From NCBI GenBank assembly GCA_002457745.1, contig NTKV01000008.1, positions 1 to 34,331 of the forward strand: 34,331 bases of DNA, in the 5' to 3' direction. Positions 1 to 7,866 of this stretch are shown here, one piece after another; positions within the stretch are counted from its first letter, which is position 1; each line of letters begins with the position of its first letter. This DNA is from SAR116 cluster bacterium MED-G06. GTDB taxonomy: Bacteria; Pseudomonadota; Alphaproteobacteria; Puniceispirillales; Puniceispirillaceae. The notes beneath the pieces are model-generated. The model saw nothing but the letters and a program-made list of their open reading frames with translations. It did no database searches and was not told where the DNA came from. The position numbers and the translations under genes are program-made.

Positions 1-1
1 C

Positions 2-2314
2 GACAATGTCCCGGGCGTGCCCGGGATCGGGATCAAGACCGCTGCCGAGCTGATCAACAGTTACGGCGACCTCGATACGCTGCTGGCCAGGGCTGACGAG
101 ATCAAACAGCCGAAGCGGCGTGAGAATCTGATCAATTTTGCCGAGCAGGCGCGAATCTCACGCGAACTTGTGCGGCTTCGCGATGATGCGCCAACCCCGC
201 TGCCACTTGCCGATCTGAAACGCACCGAGCGTGACATGGATCTGTTGGCGGATTTTCTGCAGGCGCAGAATTTCAAACGCCTTCTGACCCGCATCGGTGC
301 GCCGGCCGGATCTGGCTTTGGAACTGGCGCCGGATCTGGACAGGCCGCGCCGGCCATCCGCTCGATGGGCGGAAGCCCGCAGCCAGCCGAAGCGACAACC
401 GCAACGACAACGGCCGCCGCGCCGGTGCCCCCCGGCGAGACCGACTACCAGCTGATCACCGAGATCGGTGCGCTCGAATCCTGGGTGGCCGAGGCCCGCA
501 AGCAGGGCTATCTGGCGGTGGATACCGAGACAAGTTCGCTGAACGCCGCCGCCGCCGAAATGGTCGGTGTGTCGATGGCGCTGACCCCGGGCCGGGCCTG
601 CTATGTGCCGCTTCGTCATGGCGGCGCGGCGGTGACAGCCGACGGCCAGGCCGGCCTCGCGCTTGACGCTGACATTGTGCAGCCGACGCAGATCGATTTC
701 GATGCCGCGATCGCGGTGTTGAAGCCGTTGTTCGAGGATCCGGCGGTTCTGAAGATCGGGCACAATCTGAAATATGACAGTCATGTACTGATGCGCCCGC
801 ACAATGGCGGAATCCACCTGACCCCGGTCGATGACACCATGTGCCTGTCCTATGTTCTGGACGCTGGCCGCGTGGGGGGGCATTCGATGGACTTTCTGGC
901 CGGGCACTGGCTCGACCACAGCACGATCAAATATGAGGATGTGTGCGGTAAGGGCGTAAAGCAGGTGCCCTTCGGTTCCATCGCCCCGGAGGCTGCGCTG
1001 GATTATGCTGCCGAGGATGCGGACATCACCTTGCGTCTGTGGCAGATGCTGCGTCCACGGCTGGCAACCGAGGGGCTGACCTCTGTCTATGAGCGGCTGG
1101 AGCGCCCGCTGATCCCGGTTCTGGCGGATATGGAACATGCCGGCATCACCGTTGATCCGTCGATCCTGGCGCGGATGTCCAATGATTTTGCCACCCGCAT
1201 GGACGCTCTGCAGACTGAAATCCATGCCCTTGCCGGCGAGGCGTTCAACATCGCCTCGCCAAAGCAGCTTGGAGAAATCCTGTTTGACAAGATGGGGCTG
1301 AAGGGCGGCAAGAAAGCCAAGACCGGTGCCTGGTCGACATCGGCCGATGTGCTGGAGACGCTGGCAGCCGAGGGGGTGGATGTCGCCGCCCGCGTCCTCG
1401 ACTGGCGGCAGCTTGCAAAACTGAAATCGACCTATGCCGATGCGCTGGTTGACAGCATTCTTGCCGAGACCGGACGGGTTCACACCAGCTTTTCCATGGT
1501 CGGGGCATCGACCGGACGGCTGTCCTCGTCCGACCCGAATGTGCAGAACATCCCGATCCGGACCGCAGAGGGCCGGCAGATCCGTACGGCCTTTATCGCC
1601 GCGCCGGGCAAGAAACTGATCTCGGCTGACTATTCGCAGATCGAATTGCGGCTTGTCGCGCATGTCGCCGGCGAGCAGTCGATGATCGAGGCGTTCCGTG
1701 CCGGCGTTGATATTCACGCCCGTACCGCCTCCGAAGTGTTCGGCATTCCGCTTGACCAGATGGATGGCGAGACCCGTCGCCGGGCCAAGGCGATCAATTT
1801 CGGTATCATCTATGGCATTTCCGGCTTTGGTCTGGCCCGCCAGCTGGGCATTGGCCAGGGCGAGGCCCGCGATTACATCACTGCCTATTTCGAGAATTTC
1901 CCGGGCATTCGCGGCTATATGGATCGCATCAAGCTTGAGGCGCGCGAGACAGGTCATGTCGAAACGCTGTTCGGGCGGCGAATTCATATTGGCGGCATCA
2001 CCGCCAGCAATCCGGCGCAGCGTGGTTTTGCCGAGCGGCAGGCCATCAACGCGCCAATTCAGGGAAGCGCTGCCGATATCATCAAGCGGGCGATGGTGCG
2101 GCTGCCAGGGGCGCTTCGCGACGCTGGAATCGAGGCGCGCATGCTGCTTCAGGTACATGACGAACTGATCTTCGAGGCTGATGAATCTGTCGCCGAGGCC
2201 GCTGTCGAGATCATCCGCGCTGTGATGGAGGCGGCTGCCGATCCGGTGCTGGAGCTGGCCGTGCCGCTTGTCGCCGAGGCCGGCATCGCCGACAGCTGGG
2301 CCGACGCGCACTGA
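2..2314 (+). CDS. polA: DNA polymerase I, 5'-truncated by window edge
   Basis: DNA polymerase I fills gaps and removes RNA primers in repair and lagging-strand synthesis. The window opens inside the helix-hairpin-helix of the 5'-3' exonuclease domain (DNVPGVPGIGIKTAAELI from base 2), so roughly the first 160-170 residues of a usual 920-940 aa protein lie outside. The GTG at 17 is an internal Val codon, not a start. The 3'-5' proofreading domain looks active: VDTETSSL around 518-541 supplies the Asp and Glu, followed by KIGHNLKYD and YAAEDADIT. Polymerase motifs are intact: A (DYSQIELR from 1628), B (KAINFGIIYG near 1786) and C (VHDELIFE from 2153). A low-complexity Ala/Gly/Pro/Thr linker near 300-430 separates the exonuclease domains. 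No clear terminator follows. Identification is certain; only the N-terminus is missing. Confidence 0.97.
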   Translation, partial: DNVPGVPGIGIKTAAELINSYGDLDTLLARADEIKQPKRRENLINFAEQARISRELVRLRDDAPTPLPLADLKRTERDMDLLADFLQAQNFKRLLTRIGAPAGSGFGTGAGSGQAAPAIRSMGGSPQPAEATTATTTAAAPVPPGETDYQLITEIGALESWVAEARKQGYLAVDTETSSLNAAAAEMVGVSMALTPGRACYVPLRHGGAAVTADGQAGLALDADIVQPTQIDFDAAIAVLKPLFEDPAVLKIGHNLKYDSHVLMRPHNGGIHLTPVDDTMCLSYVLDAGRVGGHSMDFLAGHWLDHSTIKYEDVCGKGVKQVPFGSIAPEAALDYAAEDADITLRLWQMLRPRLATEGLTSVYERLERPLIPVLADMEHAGITVDPSILARMSNDFATRMDALQTEIHALAGEAFNIASPKQLGEILFDKMGLKGGKKAKTGAWSTSADVLETLAAEGVDVAARVLDWRQLAKLKSTYADALVDSILAETGRVHTSFSMVGASTGRLSSSDPNVQNIPIRTAEGRQIRTAFIAAPGKKLISADYSQIELRLVAHVAGEQSMIEAFRAGVDIHARTASEVFGIPLDQMDGETRRRAKAINFGIIYGISGFGLARQLGIGQGEARDYITAYFENFPGIRGYMDRIKLEARETGHVETLFGRRIHIGGITASNPAQRGFAERQAINAPIQGSAADIIKRAMVRLPGALRDAGIEARMLLQVHDELIFEADESVAEAAVEIIRAVMEAAADPVLELAVPLVAEAGIADSWADAH

Positions 2315-2470
2315 CTGTCCGCAGGTCCGGCCACCGCTTGCTTTGGGTCGTAGATGACCGGTTTGCGGCACAATGCTGTCAAGCTTTGGCCCTTTTTCAT
2401 CGGTAACCCGGATGGACGGTGGGTGAAGCGCATGAGGCCTTCGCCAGCTCTGGATGAGGGAGATGACCAG

Positions 2471-3163
2471 ATGGGAACGCGAATTGCGCTTGTTGATGAT
2501 GACCAGAACATCCTGACATCGGTGTCACTGACACTGGAAAGCGAAGGGTTCGAGGTCGATTGCTATCATGATGGCGAATCAGCACTTCGTGGCCTGGCAC
2601 GTCGACCGGTGGAACTGGCTGTTCTCGACATCAAGATGCCGCGCATGGACGGCATGGAGCTTCTTCAGAAAATCCGTGCCGGGTCCAGCCTTCCGGTGAT
2701 CTTCCTGACCAGCAAGGACGACGAGCTCGACGAGGCGCTCGGCCTTGGCATGGGTGCCGATGACTACATCACAAAGCCGTTTTCACAGCGTCTTCTTCTG
2801 GCCCGCATCCGCGCTGTTCTGCGCCGCGCCGGGCAGGAGGGTGTGGATCCCACCAGCCCCAATATTGTCCAACAGGGCGAGCTTCTGATGGACCCCGACA
2901 GGCATCTGTGCAGCTGGAAGGGCACTGAAGTGAAGCTGACCGTCACCGAATTCCTGATCCTCCAGGCGCTGGCCTCGCGCCCCGGCATGGTGAAGAACCG
3001 GGATCAGCTGATGGACGCCGCCTATGGTGAGTCCGTCTTTCTTGATGACCGCACGATCGACAGCCACATCAAGCGGCTTCGTCGCAAGATCAGGGCGCAG
3101 GACAAGGAATTCGACAATATCGAAACGCTGTATGGCATCGGGTATAAATACCGGGCATCCTGA
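2471..3163 (+). CDS. chvI: Two-component response regulator ChvI
   Basis: OmpR-type response regulator of the ChvG-ChvI envelope/acid-stress system known from Agrobacterium and Sinorhizobium. The receiver domain has the acidic pocket VDDDQN at residues 8-13, phospho-acceptor Asp53 in [11 protein letters not shown], Thr80 and Lys102 in ITKPF. A C-terminal winged helix follows, with [13 protein letters not shown] and [15 protein letters not shown]. The phrases [13 protein letters not shown] and [13 protein letters not shown] match ChvI closely. I chose ATG 2471 (230 aa) because it is preceded by GAGGGAGA at good spacing and begins exactly where family members begin; the frame is open further upstream but nothing recognisable is encoded there. 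Its kinase chvG starts 64 bases downstream, so the two are very likely co-transcribed. The 156 bases upstream hold no promoter I can call confidently. Confidence 0.93.
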   Translation: MGTRIALVDDDQNILTSVSLTLESEGFEVDCYHDGESALRGLARRPVELAVLDIKMPRMDGMELLQKIRAGSSLPVIFLTSKDDELDEALGLGMGADDYITKPFSQRLLLARIRAVLRRAGQEGVDPTSPNIVQQGELLMDPDRHLCSWKGTEVKLTVTEFLILQALASRPGMVKNRDQLMDAAYGESVFLDDRTIDSHIKRLRRKIRAQDKEFDNIETLYGIGYKYRAS

Positions 3164-3227
3164 TTGCGGGCCGCGGCATCGCCCCGGCACCCAGAATGGA
3201 TGGCCATAACAGAGTGATGGTGCCAGC

Positions 3228-4865
3228 GTGATCGCAACGATCAAATCCCGGATCCGGCGGCTTCTTGGTCGTGGTGCCATCGGCCGGCCGCTTGTCAGGC
3301 TGCGGTTCCGGATGAGCCGGCTGAGCACGCGGATCATGGCGATCATGATGTTTCCGCTGGTGCTGTTCTTTGTCGGGCTGTTCTCGATTGACCAGTACCG
3401 TACAACCCTGATCCAGTCCGAATTCACCGCCTTGGAACGTCAGGGTTTCACATTGGCGCGCTCGCTGGCGCTGGCGCAGTCGGAAATCGATGGTGGCCTT
3501 GCCAGACGCCGGCTGTCCCCAGAGACAATGAACCATCTTCTGCCGCTGGTCGGCTATGGCACCGAGCTGCGCGCCCGTGTCTTTCGCCATGATGGCAGAC
3601 TGCTTGCCGATACGGCGCGGTCAGGTTCCGGTGGATCGGTACGGTTGCGTCGGCGCGCCCCGCAGGATGCCTGGAAGCGCACTTCGGACTATTTCCAGAT
3701 CATGATGCGCCGCGCCGCCGGCATGATCGGCACCGACCGGACGCTTCCTGTCTATCGTGAGCCGCGCCGGCAGAATGCCAATGATTATGACGAGGTGGTG
3801 ATGGCTCTGGCCGGAGAGCCGGCACGGCAACTCAGGCAGGACATACGTGGCAGGCTGGTGCTGTCGGTGGCGGTTCCGATTCAGGATCTGCGTCTGGTGC
3901 GCGGGGCGCTGCTGGTCAGCGTCAGCGGCGGCAAGATCGAGACCGAGATAGCCGACGTCAATGTGGTCTTCATCAAGCTGTTTGGCATTGTCACCCTGAT
4001 CACCATCGCGCTCAGCGTCTGGCTGGCGCGGTCCATCACCACGCCGATCACCTATCTTGCTGCAGAGGCCGACAATCTTCGTCGCAGTCGTGATCTGTCG
4101 GCGCGCATGCAGCGTCTGCCCCGCCGCCGGGACGAGATCGGCAAGCTGTCCGAATCGCTGATCGAGATGACAGACGACCTGCAGAAGCGGATGGCCGCGA
4201 CCGCCGGTTTTGCGGCTGATGTTGCGCATGAGCTGAAGAACCCGCTGTCCTCGCTGCGAAGTGCCGCCGAAACGATCAGCCGGATTTCCGATGCGAAGCA
4301 GCAGCAGAAGCTGATGAATGTCATCCTTCGCGATGTGGCACGTCTTGACAGGCTGATCACCGATATTTCGCGGGCCAGCCGCCTTGATAACGAGATGGCG
4401 GTCGAGGCAGCGGCAACCTTTGACCTTCGTGACCTTGCCGGCAATTTTGTCGAGGCGCGGGCAGACACCACCGCTGGCCACAGACTTGTTGCGGAACTCC
4501 CGGAAGCGGCAGTGATGGTCCGCGCGCAGGATGGCAGGATTGTCCAGATCCTCGACAACCTGCTTGCCAATGCCGTGTCCTTCGCGCCAGCCGACAGCGA
4601 GATCACGTTCCGTCTGACAAGTGACGGCAAGGGGCAGGCCAGTCTGTCGGTCCATGACCGTGGTCCGGGCATCCCGGCGGGGCGGCTTGAGGATGTGTTC
4701 AACCGATTCTATTCCGAGCGGCCCGCCGGAGAGGCGTTTGGCGAGCATTCGGGGCTTGGCCTGTCGATCGCGAAGCAGATTGCCCAGGGCTATGGCGGTG
4801 ACCTGACCGCTGCCAATGACGAAGGCGCCTGTTTCACCCTCACGCTTCCGACTGTCTCTGCATGA
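3228..4865 (+). CDS. chvG: Sensor histidine kinase ChvG
   Basis: Inner-membrane sensor kinase that phosphorylates ChvI. Order of parts: a basic cytoplasmic N-terminus, first membrane segment about residues 35-56 (IMAIMMFPLVLFFVGLFSI), a periplasmic sensor of about 190 residues, second membrane segment near 245-266 (LFGIVTLITIALSVWLA), HAMP linker, and dimerisation/phosphoacceptor helix with His334 in FAADVAHELKNPLSSLRSA. The ATPase follows with N box (ILDNLLANAVSFAP), G1 (VHDRGPGIP), F box (VFNRFYS) and G2 (SGLGLSIAKQI). At 545 aa it is a normal length for ChvG. The start is GTG 3228 with a weak ribosome site; an in-frame ATG at 3312 would still keep the first membrane segment. In many alphaproteobacteria chvG is followed by hprK; here rapZ follows directly. 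Confidence 0.93.
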   Translation: MIATIKSRIRRLLGRGAIGRPLVRLRFRMSRLSTRIMAIMMFPLVLFFVGLFSIDQYRTTLIQSEFTALERQGFTLARSLALAQSEIDGGLARRRLSPETMNHLLPLVGYGTELRARVFRHDGRLLADTARSGSGGSVRLRRRAPQDAWKRTSDYFQIMMRRAAGMIGTDRTLPVYREPRRQNANDYDEVVMALAGEPARQLRQDIRGRLVLSVAVPIQDLRLVRGALLVSVSGGKIETEIADVNVVFIKLFGIVTLITIALSVWLARSITTPITYLAAEADNLRRSRDLSARMQRLPRRRDEIGKLSESLIEMTDDLQKRMAATAGFAADVAHELKNPLSSLRSAAETISRISDAKQQQKLMNVILRDVARLDRLITDISRASRLDNEMAVEAAATFDLRDLAGNFVEARADTTAGHRLVAELPEAAVMVRAQDGRIVQILDNLLANAVSFAPADSEITFRLTSDGKGQASLSVHDRGPGIPAGRLEDVFNRFYSERPAGEAFGEHSGLGLSIAKQIAQGYGGDLTAANDEGACFTLTLPTVSA

Positions 4866-4937
4866 CAGGCAGCGGGGGTGGCCTGACCTGTCCTGTTTCG
4901 TTTGGGCCAACGCTGGCAACATGGTTATGATGTGACG

Positions 4938-5810
4938 ATGGATGATTCACCGCCACGCCTGATTCTGGTGACTGGGGCCTCCGGCGCCGGCCTCTCGACC
5001 GCCCTCAATATCCTTGAGGATGTGGGAATCATGGCTGTGGACAATTTGCCGATTGCCATGATCGACACGCTGGTCGCGCTTGAGGTCGAAACCGGTGGGC
5101 GTAGCCTTGCCATCGGTCTTGATGTGCGCACGACAGGGTTTTCTCCAGAGGCTGTGGAAACCCTGGTGGGCAACCTTCGGCGCAAGTTCGGGGCGCAATT
5201 CACCAGCGTTTTCCTGTCCGCATCGCGTGATGACCTGCTGCGCCGTTTCAACGCCACCAGACGGCAGCATCCGTTGCAGCATATCGGATCGCTGGAAGAG
5301 GCGATCTCGGCTGATCTGGCGCGCATGGACCAGGTGATGCCGCATGGCGATATCCAGATCGACACCAGTGCCGCGAAGCCGTCAGACCTCCGGCAGTCCT
5401 TGCTCTCCAGGCTGGAGATGGACAAGGAGTTCCAGATCCAGGTGCGGCTGTTGAGTTTTTCCTACAGGCGGCGATTGCCGGACCATAGCGACCTTGTCAT
5501 CGACATGCGGTTTGCCAGCAACCCGCATTGGGTGGCCGAGCTGCGCCAGTTTGACGGCCGTGATCCGCGGGTGATCACCTATCTTGAGGCGGACGAGGTT
5601 GCGCTTGGCGTGATCGACTCGGTGAAAAGTATGCTGGTTCAGATGCTGCCACGCATGTCCCTCGAGGGCAGACCAATCCTGACCGTCGCTTTCGGGTGCA
5701 CCGGGGGAAAACACCGGTCTGTCTGGGCCACCGAAACAGTGGGGAAATGGCTTCGCGATGAGGGCTATAGTGTGAAGGTGGCGCATCGCGAGATAGACGC
5801 AGGATCCTGA
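4938..5810 (+). CDS. rapZ: RapZ-family RNase adapter / nucleotide-binding protein
   Basis: RapZ (YvcJ/DUF in older lists) is a two-domain protein; in E. coli it presents the small RNA GlmZ to RNase E and so controls amino-sugar synthesis. The N-terminal P-loop domain is seen as VTGASGAGLST at residues 11-21, followed by ALNILEDVGIMAVDNLP. The C-terminal domain has the family signature FGCTGGKHRSVWATE. Length, 290 aa, is typical. I prefer ATG 4938; the frame runs back to a TTG at 4902 but the extra residues do not look like RapZ. The P-loop has Leu19 where the classical Walker A Lys stands, so nucleotide binding may be altered. The usual alphaproteobacterial neighbours hprK upstream and EIIA-Man/HPr downstream are not here. 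Function in alphaproteobacteria is not well known; the family call is firm. Confidence 0.9.
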   Translation: MDDSPPRLILVTGASGAGLSTALNILEDVGIMAVDNLPIAMIDTLVALEVETGGRSLAIGLDVRTTGFSPEAVETLVGNLRRKFGAQFTSVFLSASRDDLLRRFNATRRQHPLQHIGSLEEAISADLARMDQVMPHGDIQIDTSAAKPSDLRQSLLSRLEMDKEFQIQVRLLSFSYRRRLPDHSDLVIDMRFASNPHWVAELRQFDGRDPRVITYLEADEVALGVIDSVKSMLVQMLPRMSLEGRPILTVAFGCTGGKHRSVWATETVGKWLRDEGYSVKVAHREIDAGS

Positions 5811-5837
5811 CTGGTCAGTCGTTATGACCCATGATGC

Positions 5838-5857
5838 CGCAAGCGGGTTTCCTTGCG
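5838..5857 (+). other. Short hairpin in the rapZ-ahcY gap
   Basis: A perfect 6-bp stem (CGCAAG / CTTGCG) with an 8-base loop lies between rapZ and ahcY. No T-tract follows, so it is a poor intrinsic terminator. It does not match the SAH or SAM riboswitch consensus patterns I know. It may be part of the ahcY leader; role unknown. Confidence 0.3.
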
Positions 5858-5908
5858 ACAGGATATCTGATATGGCTCCCCATCTTCCTGATCAAAGCGA
5901 GTGTGACG

Positions 5909-7303
5909 ATGTCGACAGATTTCATCATTGCGGATGCCTCCCTTGCCGAATGGGGCCGCAAGGAACTTTCCATTGCAGAAACCGAAATGCCGGGCCTGAT
6001 GGCTCTGCGTGACGAATTTGGCGCATCCAAGCCGCTTGCGGGCGCGCGTGTCGCCGGATGTTTGCACATGACCGTCCAGACAGCGGTTCTGATCGAGACG
6101 CTGACAGCGCTCGGTGCGGATGTGCGCTGGGCCTCCTGCAACATCTTTTCAACCCAGGATCAGGCCGCTGCGGCGATTGCTGCCGCTGGTGTGCCGGTCT
6201 TCGCCAAGAAGGGTGAGACACTGGCTGAATACTGGGAATATGTTGACCGCATCTTCGACTGGTCGGATGGCGGTAGCGCCAACATGATCCTCGATGATGG
6301 CGGTGATGCCACCATGTATATCCTTCTTGGTGCCCGCGCCGAAGCTGGCGAGGACGTCCTCGCCATGCCGTCGAGCGAGGAAGAGGAATTCCTGAAAGCA
6401 CAGATTCATACCCGTCTTGCCAGCAGCCCGGGGTGGTTCACCCGTCAGCGCGATGCCATCAAGGGTGTGTCGGAGGAAACCACAACCGGTGTCCTTCGTC
6501 TGTACCAGCTTGCCGAGGCAGGCGGTCTGCCATTCCCGGCGATCAATGTGAATGACAGCGTCACCAAGTCGAAGTTCGACAATCTGTATGGCTGTCGTGA
6601 GTCGCTTGTTGACGGCATTCGCCGCGCAACTGACGTGATGCTGGCTGGCAAGGTGGCTGTTGTTGCCGGCTATGGTGATGTCGGCAAGGGATCAGCCGCC
6701 TCGCTTCGTCAGGGTGGCGCGCGCGTCATGGTTACCGAAGTCGACCCGATCTGCGCCCTGCAGGCGGCGATGGAAGGCTATGAGGTCGTGACCATGGAGC
6801 AGGCCGCACCGAAGGCCGATATCTTTGTGACCGCGACCGGCAACAAGGATGTCATCACCATGGATCATATGCGCGACATGAAAGATCGCGCCATCGTCTG
6901 CAACATCGGTCATTTCGATAACGAGATCCAGGTGTCCTCGCTGCAGAACATGAACTGGTCCGAGATCAAGCCACAGGTTGACGAGGTCGAGTTCCCCGAC
7001 GGCAAGCGGATCATCATGCTGGCCAAGGGCCGCCTGGTGAACCTCGGATGTGCCACCGGTCACCCGTCCTTCGTGATGTCTGCCTCCTTCACCAACCAGG
7101 TGCTGGCTCAGATGGAACTGTGGAATGAAGGCGGATCCTACGAGCACAAGGTCTACACCTTGCCGCGGCATCTCGATGAGAAGGTGGCAGCCCTCCATCT
7201 TGCCAAGGTTGGCGCGACCCTGTCGCAGCTGAATTCCGATCAGGCAGCCTATATCGGCGTCGAGCAGCAGGGGCCGTTCAAGGGCGACCAGTACCGCTAC
7301 TAG
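5909..7303 (+). CDS. ahcY: Adenosylhomocysteinase (SAH hydrolase)
   Basis: Hydrolyses S-adenosylhomocysteine to adenosine and homocysteine, removing the product inhibitor of methyltransferases and feeding methionine resynthesis. The N-terminal part has [16 protein letters not shown] and [16 protein letters not shown]. The NAD-binding Rossmann core has [18 protein letters not shown], and the C-terminus ends in the family-typical GDQYRY. At 464 aa it has normal length and includes the roughly 40-residue insertion of the bacterial long form. I chose ATG 5909 (MSTDFIIAD); the frame is open to 5831 but those 26 residues are hydrophobic and unlike the family. The ribosome site is weak. It is followed after 5 bases by tsaE, so the two are probably one transcript. 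The demand for SAH removal fits the methyl-group chemistry encoded at the right end, but that link is inference. Confidence 0.96.
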   Translation: MSTDFIIADASLAEWGRKELSIAETEMPGLMALRDEFGASKPLAGARVAGCLHMTVQTAVLIETLTALGADVRWASCNIFSTQDQAAAAIAAAGVPVFAKKGETLAEYWEYVDRIFDWSDGGSANMILDDGGDATMYILLGARAEAGEDVLAMPSSEEEEFLKAQIHTRLASSPGWFTRQRDAIKGVSEETTTGVLRLYQLAEAGGLPFPAINVNDSVTKSKFDNLYGCRESLVDGIRRATDVMLAGKVAVVAGYGDVGKGSAASLRQGGARVMVTEVDPICALQAAMEGYEVVTMEQAAPKADIFVTATGNKDVITMDHMRDMKDRAIVCNIGHFDNEIQVSSLQNMNWSEIKPQVDEVEFPDGKRIIMLAKGRLVNLGCATGHPSFVMSASFTNQVLAQMELWNEGGSYEHKVYTLPRHLDEKVAALHLAKVGATLSQLNSDQAAYIGVEQQGPFKGDQYRY

Positions 7304-7308
7304 GCCGG

Positions 7309-7791
7309 ATGAACCGCCGCGAGATCATACTTTGCGACCCGGCCGCGACCACGCGGCTGGGTTTTTTGTTGGCTGGAGCGCTCCGCACCGGCGATGTGAT
7401 TGCCCTCAGCGGCGCCCTTGGCGCTGGCAAGTCGGTGCTGGCACGCGGCATCGTGCTGGCGCTTTGTCCGGATGAGGCTGATATCCCCAGTCCGACCTTC
7501 ACGCTTGTCCAGACCTATGAGCCTGCAGACGGCCCATCCCTGATGCATTTCGATCTCTACCGTCTGGAATCGGCCGAGGAAGCGCTCGATCTTGGTATCG
7601 AGGATGCCTTTGTCGAGGCGGTGTCACTGATCGAATGGCCGGAACGGCTTGGCCCCTGGCTGCCGCGCGGCGCACTTCGCATCTCGCTGGCGCCAGATGA
7701 CAGCTCACCGGAAATGCGCGTTGCCACGCTTGAGGGAGGCCCCCGCTGGCACCCTGTCATGGATCAGGCAAGCAGCCTTTTCACCGAATGA
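7309..7791 (+). CDS. tsaE: tRNA threonylcarbamoyladenosine biosynthesis ATPase TsaE
   Basis: TsaE is the ATPase partner of TsaB/TsaD in making t6A37 on ANN-decoding tRNAs. The P-loop is LSGALGAGKSVLARGI, followed by the family block SPTFTLVQTYE, and the Walker B-like region LMHFDLYRLES with LIEWPERL. Length, 160 aa, is standard. It starts 5 bases after the ahcY stop. In many alphaproteobacteria tsaE is followed by an aminoglycoside-phosphotransferase-like kinase (amgK) and a nucleotidyltransferase (murU) before addB; here only 75 bases separate it from the addB part of the next gene. Confidence 0.93.
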   Translation: MNRREIILCDPAATTRLGFLLAGALRTGDVIALSGALGAGKSVLARGIVLALCPDEADIPSPTFTLVQTYEPADGPSLMHFDLYRLESAEEALDLGIEDAFVEAVSLIEWPERLGPWLPRGALRISLAPDDSSPEMRVATLEGGPRWHPVMDQASSLFTE

Positions 7792-7854
7792 TGCAATCGT
7801 CATGTCTCACTTGAATTTGTAGCGCGCGGCCTCGTCTTTGCGCGGCGTTGCTTC

Positions 7855-7860
7855 TATAGT
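7855..7860 (+). promoter_or_regulatory. Possible -10 box giving a leaderless addBA transcript
   Basis: TATAGT matches five of six -10 consensus bases and ends 6 bases before ATG 7867, which would place transcription start at or very near the A of the ATG. There is no good Shine-Dalgarno sequence and no good -35 at 16-18 bases. Leaderless mRNAs are common in alphaproteobacteria, but this call rests on one hexamer. Confidence 0.25.
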
Positions 7861-7866
7861 GGCGGG

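Noticed and set aside
158-2371. 737-codon open frame on the minus strand across polA
   Set aside because: It mirrors the polA reading frame and arises from GC-rich codon use; the protein has no recognisable domain and polA motifs are intact on the other strand.
5811-5908. SAH or SAM riboswitch before ahcY
   Set aside because: Only a single short hairpin is present and the conserved core bases I know of these riboswitches are not found.
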